The notes: generated by a model from the letters alone, not told the origin. Counted from the stretch's first letter, positions 26,808-36,645 are shown. The stretch: DNA of 64,000 nt from Sedimentibacter hydroxybenzoicus DSM 7310 (GCF_013403245.1 NZ_JACBNQ010000002.1:372001-436000), one strand, 5' to 3'. Numbers and translations: made by a program.

Positions 26808-27179
26808 TTATCTAATCCTTTCTTTGTAAGTTATTATAAAAATTCCTGTTTCGTGATATGTTTGCGTTTCGTTGTTTTTCATACTTACGCCGCCATTTCT
26901 AACTACTGATAAAATATCACCGGTTAGTTTATTATCGCCTATTGTCAATAATGTTTTTTCGGTTTCAGTAATTGCGTTAATTGAGTTTTGATAGCTATCA
27001 CATATTGCTGTCATTTCTAACCTGATTTGAGCTTTTACGCCATCACTTGTCAGTTTAGTCGCTTTATAATACATATTATTAACATCAAATACACCAAATG
27101 CAGATATCTTTTGCACCAGAGCCTTTAAAGCCGTGTTTGCGTTAAGTTTATTCAATATTTGAATCAATACATCATACAT
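26808..27179 (-). CDS. Tail terminator/tail completion protein
   Basis: The 123-residue protein precedes the tail tube gene and starts MYDVLIQILNKL, with a C-terminal TGIFIITYKERIR strand. Such proteins cap the growing tail and join it to the head. The call rests mainly on gene order and size. Confidence 0.7.
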   Translation of the reverse strand: MYDVLIQILNKLNANTALKALVQKISAFGVFDVNNMYYKATKLTSDGVKAQIRLEMTAICDSYQNSINAITETEKTLLTIGDNKLTGDILSVVRNGGVSMKNNETQTYHETGIFIITYKERIR

Positions 27180-27181
27180 AG

Positions 27182-27697
27182 CTATTTTATTCTCCTTGGC
27201 TTTTTATTCGGCTTAAGATTGTTTCTCCGTCTCCATCCTCTAATACCATCAGCTGTTAATCCTTCAACCTCTGCGATTTCTTTATCTGCAAATCCTTGAT
27301 TATATAGAATCATCCTTTGGCTATACAAAGCTATCATTTCGGAATTAATTTTTTCATTAAATTTAAGATTATTATTATTCCTCCATGAGCATATTATTGA
27401 ACATTTAACTCCTTGTATCTTTGCGATTTCTCGGTCAGTAAGTCCTTGATTGTACAATGCCATTCTTTCGGCAGCCTCTTCTTTGCCCAATTTTTTATAT
27501 GGTTTTCTTTCAGGCTTTTTTTTAGGTCCTAAAATTTCTTTTATAAGTTTATTCATACCTTCAGGAGTTTTATGCTCTTCTGGTAGGTCTTCATCAAGTT
27601 CTAACCATTCCTTTAACTCATTTTCTTCGACTTCGCCATCTTCGGCAATAATATTTCTGTATTGATTTATGATATCTCGAAATTTTGCATTCGTCAT
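27182..27697 (-). CDS. DNA-binding protein with two helix-turn-helix repeats
   Basis: The 171-residue protein has an acidic N-terminal half and two repeats of a Hin-type helix-turn-helix: RMALYNQGLTDREIAKIQG and RMILYNQGFADKEIAEVEG, each followed by a W-R-basic NNLK segment. It has no structural-protein features although it sits inside the head-tail joining genes. It may be an inserted regulatory gene or be related to terminase small subunits. The tail is rich in lysine and arginine, which suits DNA or RNA binding. Confidence 0.7.
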   Translation of the reverse strand: MTNAKFRDIINQYRNIIAEDGEVEENELKEWLELDEDLPEEHKTPEGMNKLIKEILGPKKKPERKPYKKLGKEEAAERMALYNQGLTDREIAKIQGVKCSIICSWRNNNNLKFNEKINSEMIALYSQRMILYNQGFADKEIAEVEGLTADGIRGWRRRNNLKPNKKPRRIK

Positions 27698-27700
27698 AAA

Positions 27701-28123
27701 TTAATCACCCTTATTCTGACGGTTTAATAAATTTTCAAACGGTTTTGTAAGCTTATCCATGTTTTTATCAATTGCATCCCGTAAAAATGGTTGTGGCTTT
27801 TGACCCTTTGTTGTATGCCATTCCCCTTTTGCATCCTGATATCTCCATGGAACTTCTTTTCTTCCATCACCTTCAGCAGCATATAATCCTGTTCCTTGAT
27901 GTATATATGGCGCATATTCCAGGTTAGAGCCTATCGAAACCTTGTCTAGTTCATCTGATACTTGATGCGTTATACTTGCTCTAAGCTGACCATCATCATG
28001 AGGGCAATTTGCTTTCGCTTCATTTTCTATTAGTTGTCCCACCGCTTCAAGACCTTGTTGTAATGCTTCAGGTAACAATTTATCAACTACTTCTTTTATG
28101 TTTAGATATACTTCACCTGCCAT
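27701..28123 (-). CDS. HK97 gp10-like head-tail joining protein
   Basis: The 140-residue protein contains the family signature LRASITHQV, an EYAPYIHQGTGLYA segment and a C-terminal KPQPFLRDAIDKN. These proteins form part of the connector or neck. The gene overlaps its neighbour by one base. Confidence 0.85.
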   Translation of the reverse strand: MAGEVYLNIKEVVDKLLPEALQQGLEAVGQLIENEAKANCPHDDGQLRASITHQVSDELDKVSIGSNLEYAPYIHQGTGLYAAEGDGRKEVPWRYQDAKGEWHTTKGQKPQPFLRDAIDKNMDKLTKPFENLLNRQNKGD

Positions 28124-28434
28124 TATAAATACACCTCTTTTAAGCTTAATATGGTCCGTCTGCCTCCCTGATTAATACCTTCAATGCTGAATACGTGACC
28201 GTTACCGTCTAAACGATATTGTTCTGTCATGTCAAATTCTTTATACATTGTAATGCCAGCCGGGACGGTTATTTTATAAAAAATACCATCTTCGATTTTT
28301 GTGGATGTGGCATAATTTACACTTATATCTATTGTTTTTATAGGAATATATTCATCTATAGGCGTTCCCAAATCATCATATATTTTAGATTGCCTTTTTA
28401 ATAAATAAGGTTTCATATTACTGTTAATGCTCAC
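28123..28434 (-). CDS. Head closure/head-tail connector protein
   Basis: The 103-residue protein lies between the gp6-type adaptor and gp10-type genes, and its beta-rich content (SINSNMKPYLLKRQSKIYDD) suits a head closure protein of SPP1 gp16 type. It starts with GTG next to the previous stop. The function is from gene order. Confidence 0.65.
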   Translation of the reverse strand: MSINSNMKPYLLKRQSKIYDDLGTPIDEYIPIKTIDISVNYATSTKIEDGIFYKITVPAGITMYKEFDMTEQYRLDGNGHVFSIEGINQGGRRTILSLKEVYL

Positions 28435-28727
28435 TATCTCATCACAACCCTCTTGGTGTATTTATTTAATCGACTTGTTATACTGTGAGGATATTCATTT
28501 AAATAATTTTCACTTGCGCCACCCATATTTACACTTGATAGTCCTTCGTTACCCGCTTTATTCAGCTTCACAATTACCATTTCAACTAAAACATTATCAA
28601 GTTCTTCCGAATATTCATTAAGCTTACATATATCTTTTATTTCATCTTTTACCATATCAATATAAACACTTATCTTTGCATCATCCTTATACTCTGATAT
28701 AGCTTTTATTTTTTCTAAAGGCGTCAT
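28434..28727 (-). CDS. Head-tail adaptor protein (gp6-like)
   Basis: ATG at 28727 has GGGAGG eight bases upstream. The 97-residue helical protein (MTPLEKIKAISEY, NVLVEMVIVKLNKAGNEGLSS) matches the phage gp6-like connector family that binds the portal. A conserved helical segment ends in the SVNMGGASENY loop typical of these adaptors. Confidence 0.8.
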   Translation of the reverse strand: MTPLEKIKAISEYKDDAKISVYIDMVKDEIKDICKLNEYSEELDNVLVEMVIVKLNKAGNEGLSSVNMGGASENYLNEYPHSITSRLNKYTKRVVMR

Positions 28728-28773
28728 TTCAAAACCTCCCATTCAATACGTTTAAGGGGCATTTCTGCCCCAA

Positions 28774-29562
28774 TTATGCTGCCTTAGTTAATTTAACAAC
28801 TTTCGTTTCATCAGTTAGAGCTACAACATTGCATCTTCTGTTAAATATTACATTTTTTCTAAGGTTTGCATCTCTTTCCTGCTCTGTCTCAATTTCCTTT
28901 TTAGTAAACACTGTAACAGCTTCTTTGGTTGCCATAAATGCAGTATCCACAGGAACAGCTTTTGAAGTGTAAACAGGAACATTATTAATACTTCCTATGT
29001 ATCCGGTTCTTACAAAGCCCTCAATATATTTTAAATCATCTTTCAAATTTTTCCTGAGTTGTGCCTTTTGTGCCGGGTTGATTAAAAGGAATAGCCCTTC
29101 TTCATTTTCTCCAAACATTGCCGTTGCATCAACTACTGTATCAAAGCTAATTCCTAATGCAGGGTATTCCATTTCCTGAGTTGTTTCTTCTAATTCCGCA
29201 TAAAATTTTGATGTTAGGTCATTAACCATATTTGCAGACATTTTTTCAAGTCCTACGTTTACTAAGTTGGGGTCTTTCATTTCTTCCTCATCAAAGTATG
29301 GGAATCTGCCTTGACAATATTTAACTGTGTAATCAACTGGTGTAAAACTTACTCCTACATCATCTGCAGATTGGTTTCCTTCACCTTGTGCAACATCTCT
29401 TACTGCTCCCGTTGCAGTATATTTATGAACTGTTTTAGTCATTCCTGCTTCTTGTGTTAAGCTTGTGTCATGTGTATAAAACGGTGATAGTTCTAACATT
29501 GTATCCATAAAATTTGCTACTTTATTTTCAATTACTGCGTTATCATAAATTGTATGTGCCAT
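28774..29562 (-). CDS. Major capsid protein, HK97 fold
   Basis: The 262-residue protein has the pattern of small HK97-fold capsid proteins: an N-terminal arm, a beta-rich E-loop (TVHKYTATGAVRDVAQGEG) and a C-terminal A-domain (GYIGSINNVPVYTSKAVP). It follows the scaffold gene and has a strong AAGGAAAGG site. It would form an icosahedral shell. Confidence 0.88.
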   Translation of the reverse strand: MAHTIYDNAVIENKVANFMDTMLELSPFYTHDTSLTQEAGMTKTVHKYTATGAVRDVAQGEGNQSADDVGVSFTPVDYTVKYCQGRFPYFDEEEMKDPNLVNVGLEKMSANMVNDLTSKFYAELEETTQEMEYPALGISFDTVVDATAMFGENEEGLFLLINPAQKAQLRKNLKDDLKYIEGFVRTGYIGSINNVPVYTSKAVPVDTAFMATKEAVTVFTKKEIETEQERDANLRKNVIFNRRCNVVALTDETKVVKLTKAA

Positions 29563-29585
29563 TTATTTTTACCTTTCCTTTTCTA

Positions 29586-30221
29586 TTATTTTATTAATTG
29601 CATATATAGTTCTTTGTTGGTGTTGTATAACTCCTGTTGTTGATTTAATGTCATTTTTTTAAATACTTCTTTTGTGATTTCACCGCTGGGTAATGTAACA
29701 TCTTTCTTAGGAGTTGTACTTTTTAATCTACGGTTTACTTCTTCTTCAACCGATTTTTTAAATGCTTTTTCTATTTTGTCAATATTTGCTTTCATTGTTT
29801 CAGCATCTTCAGCTACTACAAAATCGGCAAGTGTAACATCAATATTTCTTTCAGCTAAAATCTTCATACATTCAGACTTATTCTGCTGCATTGTAAAGTT
29901 TCTCTGCATATCTTCAAGTTGTTTCTGTTGCTGTTCCAACTGATATTTTGCTTTTTCCTCTGCGTTCATATTAGCAAGTTTAACCGCTTCTTCCTGTTTC
30001 TTAGTAAACTTAGCTTCAAACTGTTCATACATCTTACTGATCATTCTATCCATGTCAGCTTGGGTAAATGTCGTTTGCTGTTGTTCTTGCTCTTTTGTTT
30101 CTTTTTTTATTTCTTGCTCGCCATCAGCACCGCCATTATTTTTATTTTCTTCTGCGCCACCGTCAGCAAAATGTTGTAAATTTAATGGTAACATAAATCT
30201 TTTATTAATTTCCTTTGTCAT
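29586..30221 (-). CDS. Capsid scaffolding protein
   Basis: The 211-residue protein is rich in Gln, Glu and Lys, with a long predicted coiled coil (residues 45-120), as expected for phage scaffolds. It sits just upstream of the capsid gene and has AGGAGA before the ATG. No protease motif is seen. Confidence 0.85.
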   Translation of the reverse strand: MTKEINKRFMLPLNLQHFADGGAEENKNNGGADGEQEIKKETKEQEQQQTTFTQADMDRMISKMYEQFEAKFTKKQEEAVKLANMNAEEKAKYQLEQQQKQLEDMQRNFTMQQNKSECMKILAERNIDVTLADFVVAEDAETMKANIDKIEKAFKKSVEEEVNRRLKSTTPKKDVTLPSGEITKEVFKKMTLNQQQELYNTNKELYMQLIK

Positions 30222-30317
30222 TTTTATCTCCTTTCACGCACCCATTGATGAGCGCCCGAATTATTTTTAAATTTAATAGCACGGTTCTTTATTGTCTACC
30301 CCACTTGAAAGACATAT

Positions 30318-31100
30318 TTATTTAAATAAACTTTCATCAAGTACAGGGATAAACGTACACCTGCATCTCGGGTGAGCTACTCCTGGAGCCTCGTTAATAT
30401 CAAATAACTTTCCATCCATTGCAGAGCATTCATCGCATAATCTGTCATCATCCCCAGTAAGCCATCTGACTTGCGTATATCCTCTGTCTTTATAAGCTTG
30501 TCTTTGTCCATCATTTAAGGCTCTTTGAACCTCAGTTCTAACTATTCTATCAGCATCATTAAAGCCTGCTCCCATACATCTCCTTATATCTTTCACTGCT
30601 TCATCTTTGCTATTTCCTACGATTACACTGTCAATAACACTTTTTTCTAACTGTGCTCTTAACTTACTTTTGTTATCCCATATTCTATTTGAAAAGTTAG
30701 CACCTTTAAAATTTGCATAAACAATTTGTTTTGCTGTGTGTTCATCTAACAGAGACCAAATAACATCAGCTCCAAAATGCTCCATGGTTTCTTTATGTAC
30801 TTGCTTATATGTTGATAATAAATTATTGGCAATTTCCTTTTCCTCAATCTTACCTAATTTAATTATTTGCTTATTAATTAAATCTTGTAATTTCTTATAG
30901 CGATTTTGTTGGTATAGCATATTAGGTATCACTTTTTCACCTGACGCCAATATATCTAAATACAAGTCTGTTAATTGTGAATTGATGTCTTGTTCAGCTT
31001 GTCTATAAACTTTCGTCAAACGACGTTTCAAGGCTTGTACGTGTTCGTTATAAATCTTATCTTGGATTCTTACTTGCCAATAGTTTTTATTGTTGCTCAT
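30318..31100 (-). CDS. Minor head protein, SPP1 gp7/Mu gpF-like
   Basis: The 260-residue protein ends with the family motif RTEVQRALNDGQRQAY ... CDECSAMDGKLF ... HPRCRC, where cysteines and histidine could bind zinc. Related proteins enter the head and help DNA ejection or assembly. It overlaps the portal gene by 14 bases. Confidence 0.88.
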   Translation of the reverse strand: MSNNKNYWQVRIQDKIYNEHVQALKRRLTKVYRQAEQDINSQLTDLYLDILASGEKVIPNMLYQQNRYKKLQDLINKQIIKLGKIEEKEIANNLLSTYKQVHKETMEHFGADVIWSLLDEHTAKQIVYANFKGANFSNRIWDNKSKLRAQLEKSVIDSVIVGNSKDEAVKDIRRCMGAGFNDADRIVRTEVQRALNDGQRQAYKDRGYTQVRWLTGDDDRLCDECSAMDGKLFDINEAPGVAHPRCRCTFIPVLDESLFK

Positions 31101-32403
31101 CTTCAGTCACTTCCAAATGTTCAAATAGACCCGCATAGCTATTTAATGATTGCTCGTCTTTTAACTTCTGTACTTCTTCGTTCGCATTTTTTACAAATGG
31201 TAATTGACTAATTAATGTTTCACTGCTCAACAATCCCCTTAAGCTGTTTACCATATCAGCAATTTCCTTTTCATTTTGAGGTATGTTTCTTTTGAAGATT
31301 ATTCCTATATCTTGTAATGCTGTTCCAACTTTCAAATTTAAGATATTACTTATAAGCCATAATCTATTTTGCAGCCCTCTTTTAAACTTTCGTTCTTTAA
31401 TAGCGCATACACTTTCAAGTCCTAATAATTTATATCTCATAGCCACACCAGAAACATTATTCGCAAAATTTTCATCACTCATATTGGGTACTCTGCTAAA
31501 CTTATGAACATCATCAACAATTCTGTTTTTAGCATTTTCTAATTCTGTATCCATGGCGTTTTTAGTCAAGAACGAAACTATTCCACCTTCCGGAATTTCT
31601 AACAATCTTTCTTCTTTCATTGTCTGTATGTCTTCCGGTAGTGTAGCCCCTGTAAATACCATGTAGCAATCGTTGTAATAATCAAATGCATTTGCCATAT
31701 CAGATTCTAATGTGTCATAAAAATCTATTAAATCAATGACTAATTCAAAATCTCCCAGCATATCATCATTATTCTTAAAAATGGATATCGGTACTAATTC
31801 AAAACTATGTTGTGTTTCATTAATGAACTCAAGTGCGCAACTGTCCATCTTCTTATAACTCTTAATACTTAAATCACTATATAAGTCAATAGTCATGGTC
31901 GTTTTATTGTCTAATATATTTGTTGTTTCATTAAAACGAATTACATGTAACAAATTGCTATTAACGGAATCATCGTAAATACAGATGGTATTTAAAGGAC
32001 TTAACTTTGTAAAACGCAAGTCTGCATTTTCATCTAAGTATGCTAACTCATAAGCTACACCGTAAATGCTGCAGTCTCTTGCAAGTTGACTATTGAGGTC
32101 TTGTTCATCGTTATCGTCAAAGATTTCTTGTAACAATTTTAAATCTTTATCATTCCCTGAATAACTTACCGGAACACCTATAAAAAAGGCAGTCATAGAA
32201 TCGGTTATATAATTGCCCCAGGAGTGAGCAATTTTATTGTTAGGCTTTGTGGCATCTTTAAACGTTCTTTGCTTGATGTTATTTTCGTTCTTATAGTATT
32301 GTTCTAACTTTTTCAGTCGTGGCAGATAAGACGTTTTAAAGACCTCTATAAATTTAATTATGTGTTCAGTTGTCAATTCTGTATTTTTATCTATGTAAAA
32401 CAC
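31087..32403 (-). CDS. Portal protein, SPP1 gp6-like
   Basis: The 438-residue protein matches the SPP1-type portal family: AHSWGNYITDSMTAFFIGVP near the N-terminus, FELVIDLIDFYDTLESDMAN in the middle and a C-terminal SGVAMRYKLLGLES helix. It forms the dodecameric DNA channel. GTG is the probable start, with AGGGTGATG upstream. Confidence 0.92.
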   Translation of the reverse strand: MFYIDKNTELTTEHIIKFIEVFKTSYLPRLKKLEQYYKNENNIKQRTFKDATKPNNKIAHSWGNYITDSMTAFFIGVPVSYSGNDKDLKLLQEIFDDNDEQDLNSQLARDCSIYGVAYELAYLDENADLRFTKLSPLNTICIYDDSVNSNLLHVIRFNETTNILDNKTTMTIDLYSDLSIKSYKKMDSCALEFINETQHSFELVPISIFKNNDDMLGDFELVIDLIDFYDTLESDMANAFDYYNDCYMVFTGATLPEDIQTMKEERLLEIPEGGIVSFLTKNAMDTELENAKNRIVDDVHKFSRVPNMSDENFANNVSGVAMRYKLLGLESVCAIKERKFKRGLQNRLWLISNILNLKVGTALQDIGIIFKRNIPQNEKEIADMVNSLRGLLSSETLISQLPFVKNANEEVQKLKDEQSLNSYAGLFEHLEVTEDEQQ

Positions 32404-32413
32404 TTCATCACCC

Positions 32414-33661
32414 TTACATTAATGTATTTTTTCGTATTGTAACTTGTTTATATGTCATATCATTTTCCATGGCATACCTTAGAGCATCTAACAAGTGGTT
32501 ATTCTTATCTATTGGAATTGGTAGCACATTTCCGTTTTTATCTTCTTTGTATTGGTATGTTGATATCTCATTCTTAAAATTTTGACAACGTGGATGTATT
32601 GTTATTTCTAAACCTTGTAAAAACTTAATTCCAAACTCGATACTTCCCGGACCTTTCTTTGCACCTTTAGCATTAACCCTTAATGCTTTATACTCAGATA
32701 CGCTCTTAGGCTCGGCACTATCACAAATAACTAAATCAGTTCCTGCCTTTTCCTTTACCATTGGAGCAGATTCATTATTAAGAAGCCCTGCAGCATATAT
32801 TTCACCACATATATAAAGTCTTTTTCTTGTTTTGTCATAATGTGCTTTTATATACGCGAATGGATCAGTTGCAAATCCCCAGTCAATACCATGTCTATAA
32901 TTATCAAATGTGCTTTCGTCAAAGTCTTCGACACTCCAATTCTTAAATATAACACTACCCAATACACCCCAGTTTCCAAGGGTATAAACATTGTAATAAT
33001 ATTCATCTGTTTCATTTTCTAATGCCGCAATATCATCATCAGTCAGGAATTTATTATCCTTATAGGTTGTCTTTAATATTGAAAGGTTGCCGTGCTCAAC
33101 ATATTGCTCGCTATCGTCCCAAATATCAAAGTACATTGAATATATCCAATGTGTTTGTAGTATAGGATTAAAGCTCATTGTAAGGCGTTTAACCACCTTT
33201 GAACGCCCTCTTAAACGCTTATCAAGCTGTTTAATATCTTTGTAGCTGCATTCCGTTGCTTCTTCAACCCATATATCAGTTATAACTCCGTCTATAGGTG
33301 TAATACTCTTTACCTTTTCAACATCATCAAGCCCACAAAACAATATTTGTTTCTTGTTAATATTGCAGGTAATAATCATATCTGTTTTATTAACATCGAA
33401 GTATTCCGATAAATTAAAGCTTGATATAGCCTTTGTAATTTCATTAAAGACTGACCGTTTAATTGTATTCTGAACATTTCTAACAACTAAGTAATTCCTA
33501 TCACCGTTAAACACGTCTAAAACTGTTCTTTGTGCTAACGAATAACTTTTACCGCTTGAGCTGCCGCCAAAATATATTTGATATCGATTTTTATTTTTAA
33601 GCTGATATTTTAAATAAATTGGATTAAACACTTCTGGATCAATATGTAATTTAATCGTCAA
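32414..33661 (-). CDS. Terminase large subunit, PBSX type
   Basis: The 415-residue packaging motor has Walker A GGSSSGKSYSLAQ (about residue 31), a Walker B region TDIWVEEATE and a C-terminal RNase H-type nuclease with GIDWGFATDP and DALRYAM. It cuts and pumps DNA into the prohead. A TTG start overlapping the small subunit gene is favoured. Confidence 0.95.
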   Translation of the reverse strand: MTIKLHIDPEVFNPIYLKYQLKNKNRYQIYFGGSSSGKSYSLAQRTVLDVFNGDRNYLVVRNVQNTIKRSVFNEITKAISSFNLSEYFDVNKTDMIITCNINKKQILFCGLDDVEKVKSITPIDGVITDIWVEEATECSYKDIKQLDKRLRGRSKVVKRLTMSFNPILQTHWIYSMYFDIWDDSEQYVEHGNLSILKTTYKDNKFLTDDDIAALENETDEYYYNVYTLGNWGVLGSVIFKNWSVEDFDESTFDNYRHGIDWGFATDPFAYIKAHYDKTRKRLYICGEIYAAGLLNNESAPMVKEKAGTDLVICDSAEPKSVSEYKALRVNAKGAKKGPGSIEFGIKFLQGLEITIHPRCQNFKNEISTYQYKEDKNGNVLPIPIDKNNHLLDALRYAMENDMTYKQVTIRKNTLM

Positions 33662-34097
33662 AAGCTTCAGCCCCTATATTTATTTCAATATCATTGTTTA
33701 TTGTTCCACTATGCTCTAACTGCTGCTTGTCTCGCCATTCTGAAGGCTTTCTATTCTTTAACCAAAATATCTGAGCTGTTACATCAGGAGCCACTTCTTT
33801 TATGGTTTGAGTGGTTTTAACGTTTCCGTCTAAATCTTTTTCTGTTTTCGTCTCTAAATACGAATACCCTACTGCTCTTTTGTAAAGTGCATTTTCAACT
33901 TGTATATCAACAACTTCTTTACCTCTTTTTAAAGCATTACAAATATTACTGTATTTGTTTTTCCAATCATAAAGAGTTTTTACATTTATACCTATATTAC
34001 TTGCTATCTGTTCATCGGTTAACCCATCTCTCGCCCATGCTTCAAGCCTTAGTAAGTTATCCGGCTCAAGCCATTCTTTGTACTTGCCTTTTGCCAT
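33651..34097 (-). CDS. Terminase small subunit-like DNA-binding protein
   Basis: The 148-residue protein has an N-terminal helix-turn-helix (ARDGLTDEQIASNIGINVKTLYDW) and the conserved tail DVTAQIFWLKNRKPSEWRDK. It recognises the packaging site and recruits the large subunit. Its stop overlaps the large-subunit start, and AGGTGG precedes the ATG. Confidence 0.88.
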   Translation of the reverse strand: MAKGKYKEWLEPDNLLRLEAWARDGLTDEQIASNIGINVKTLYDWKNKYSNICNALKRGKEVVDIQVENALYKRAVGYSYLETKTEKDLDGNVKTTQTIKEVAPDVTAQIFWLKNRKPSEWRDKQQLEHSGTINNDIEINIGAEAFDD

Positions 34098-34294
34098 AAA
34101 CTCACCACCTATAAATAATTTTTCTTATGTCCAAATATTTAGTTTTAAGGACACCCCCAATTTTTCATCAAAGATGTCCTCTTAACTAAATATAGGAGAA
34201 TTACATTATGGCAGATGTAATTAAAGCTTAATATTACCGTACCACACTTCATATAATTACTCCATAGCGCTAAATTTGCGCGTTTTTTGCGTGA

Positions 34295-34693
34295 TTATTG
34301 CATTATTTCCTTAATTACATCATCAGAAAATAAGCATATTTTTAATTTTTCAATTAATCGATTATTATTTCTTGAAATAGTGGAAGGCTCTACATAAAAA
34401 TGTTCAGCCATATTCTCAATTGTTTTTCCTTCAAAATACCTCAGGCGTATAATATCAAAGTACATATCATCTTTTAACGTCTCAACGGCAGCATCAATGG
34501 CTCCAATAAGATTTTTGGTTTTACATATACTTTTTTCTATATCCCTTATCTCTTTTTCGCCTTTATCTGAGCTAATCTCTTTAATAGCTTTAATTTGAAA
34601 TTCTTTGATTTCAATTGATTTCACAAAACTATTATAATTGTAAAGTAATAATTCTGTTTTCTTGTATGATTCTGGTTTTTTACTTTCTGGCAT
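34295..34693 (-). CDS. ArpU/RinA-like late transcriptional regulator
   Basis: The 132-residue protein has a coiled N-terminal part and a sigma-70 region 4-like helix-turn-helix (IIRLRYFEGKTIENMAEHFYVEPSTISR). Such proteins switch on the late genes of Firmicute phages. It lies just before the terminase genes, and the 200-base gap after it would hold the late promoter, including a hairpin with AGGACA/TGTCCT arms near 34150. Confidence 0.8.
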   Translation of the reverse strand: MPESKKPESYKKTELLLYNYNSFVKSIEIKEFQIKAIKEISSDKGEKEIRDIEKSICKTKNLIGAIDAAVETLKDDMYFDIIRLRYFEGKTIENMAEHFYVEPSTISRNNNRLIEKLKICLFSDDVIKEIMQ

Positions 34694-34698
34694 TTTAT

Positions 34699-36570
34699 TT
34701 ACTCCCCCTTTGCCATAATAAATGGATATCCAGACCCTTTAATTCCGTATTTCCGCTTAAGGTCTTTATTTGCTCTTATACGAACCAAATTATAATCATT
34801 CAATATTTGTTGCATGGATCTTTTAATTTGGATTTCAACTTGCTTTTTATTGCAACCTTTGAACCGTTTAATATAAATATCAGAAATTTTGTTTTCGAGA
34901 ATATATCCCTTCTTCTCAATATCACCGCAAATTATTTTAACTAAGTTATCTGTTGCTGCATTAGACTTGCGGCTTGCCCCTTTCTTGTTTTCAGCTTTAA
35001 ATTGAGGGTAAACCCTGTTAGCTTCTTCCTCTCCAAATGTTCGCAATACACATTCCCGGCTCAACCCCATCATAGTAATGTGGCTATCTTTCAATATCCT
35101 TGCTTTGCCCTCGCCTGCTTCAAGTGTACATACTCCTAAACTTGGGATTGTATAAAATCCCGTAAGCTTAGTGAATCCATATTTTTCAGATATAGCTCTG
35201 GCACGGTTTAATTCTTCTTCTGGTATACTTTCAAGGTCTGCCTTTTCCAACATACCAAGTAGCGCAAACAAAACTAAAATCTTGGAAAATGCTGTTCTAT
35301 CTTTTACATTGCAAACTTTCATTAAATCCTTATAGCTGGAATAAAACATTAAGCTGCCATCCTTCTCCATATCATTGCTGATAAATTGTGACATATGAGT
35401 TAAAATCGCCTGATATTCGGTTTTTCTGTTACGGATAGCAGATGATAATGAGGGGAATTGAGTTTTAAATTCATCTGTATCAAGGTAGTTCACCATATCA
35501 AGAATTAACAGTTTCTGTTCCTTAACCCATGCGCTGTCCTCGTACTCAATACCGTAAACTTTTTTTATAAATTCAACTGCTTGTCTTCTGCTGCAACCGC
35601 TTAATTTTTCAGTAATGCCGATTATGGTATAAGCTCGGTCACAACCAAAACATTTATATACAGGCATTTTACTATCTGTTAAATATATATGGGCAGATGG
35701 GTTTGTATCGTTATGTTCTGGAATAATACAATTGAAAAATGATCCGTCGCTTGGTACATTTAGATACAAACTTAAATTTAAGCTGTTTATAACAGTGTAC
35801 AAGTCGTTGGTACTACTTGCTTTGAGTGCTGTTGGAGTTTTCTCAATACTTATATAAAGATTATATATATCTTCCTTATTAGTATTGGAAAAACTCATGT
35901 GTTGTTTGCGTTGAGATATCAGTGCTTGTAGGGTTTCAATATCAAGATTTTTAATAGCTTGTACATTATCATTTATTATTTTTTTATTATGTAATGGCTG
36001 CGTTCTTATATTTTCAGAACGTGATAGCATGGATTTTTCCGTTTTATTTTCAAAAATTGAGTTAACGCTTAAAATATTATCGTAATATTTATATACAATG
36101 TCTTTCCCCCCAAAATATAGCCGTGTTAAATTGCAACAACTTTTATCGCATCTATTAAATAATTGCATCAATGTACTTTGTAGCTTTACGGCCGTATTAT
36201 AATCTCTCACAACATCACATAGTACAAATACAAATCTGAATTTGTTCTGCGTCTCTGAATGGCTGAATGTTGTATATACGAATGTAGGAAATAAATTTAG
36301 TTCGTAGCATCTGCTTATTTCATCTTCTATGGTTGAACCATCAAAATCTAATACGAATATTTGTTGTTCCTTCCAATGTTCCTGATTAATTTTACCTGTA
36401 ATAATTGCAGGTCTAAAAGTTCTACCTTGTATTATTTTTTCCGCTAATTCTTCAATTGATATATTCACTATGGGCATGTTATACACAATTTCTTTTTCTG
36501 TTTGATCCGAAGTAGGCTTCACCTTGTATTTAGTTTTATGCAACATGCACTTAATTATTTTATTTTGCAT
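34699..36570 (-). CDS. Phage primase with AEP-like and CHC2 zinc-finger domains
   Basis: The 623-residue protein starts with a primase-polymerase-like domain (FVLDFDGS for metal binding, FRFVFVLCD, RLYFGGKD). A CHC2-type zinc finger follows near residue 280 (FNCIIPEHNDTNPSAHI ... YKCFGC), then a helical region and a winged-helix-like C-terminus. No replicative helicase or polymerase gene is present, so it would start phage replication with host enzymes. AEP-like and CHC2 parts usually belong to different primase types, so the combination is noteworthy. Confidence 0.8.
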   Translation of the reverse strand: MQNKIIKCMLHKTKYKVKPTSDQTEKEIVYNMPIVNISIEELAEKIIQGRTFRPAIITGKINQEHWKEQQIFVLDFDGSTIEDEISRCYELNLFPTFVYTTFSHSETQNKFRFVFVLCDVVRDYNTAVKLQSTLMQLFNRCDKSCCNLTRLYFGGKDIVYKYYDNILSVNSIFENKTEKSMLSRSENIRTQPLHNKKIINDNVQAIKNLDIETLQALISQRKQHMSFSNTNKEDIYNLYISIEKTPTALKASSTNDLYTVINSLNLSLYLNVPSDGSFFNCIIPEHNDTNPSAHIYLTDSKMPVYKCFGCDRAYTIIGITEKLSGCSRRQAVEFIKKVYGIEYEDSAWVKEQKLLILDMVNYLDTDEFKTQFPSLSSAIRNRKTEYQAILTHMSQFISNDMEKDGSLMFYSSYKDLMKVCNVKDRTAFSKILVLFALLGMLEKADLESIPEEELNRARAISEKYGFTKLTGFYTIPSLGVCTLEAGEGKARILKDSHITMMGLSRECVLRTFGEEEANRVYPQFKAENKKGASRKSNAATDNLVKIICGDIEKKGYILENKISDIYIKRFKGCNKKQVEIQIKRSMQQILNDYNLVRIRANKDLKRKYGIKGSGYPFIMAKGE

Positions 36571-36602
36571 TTCTTCCTCCTCCCCTGCACATCTACCATA
36601 TT

Positions 36603-36645
36603 TTTAAATAAAAAAAGCCAATGGCTAAGTTAATAACCACTGGCT
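36603..36645 (-). terminator. Terminator between early genes and primase
   Basis: On the minus strand AGCCAGTGG pairs with CCATTGGCT (one mismatch) across a 12-base loop, followed by seven Ts. It would limit readthrough from the early regulators into the primase gene and could be an antitermination control point. Confidence 0.7.

Noticed and set aside
34209-34232. A 7-codon frame (MADVIKA) after AGGAGAA upstream of the terminase genes
   Set aside because: It is on the opposite strand to all nearby phage genes and too short to support. A leader peptide cannot be excluded.
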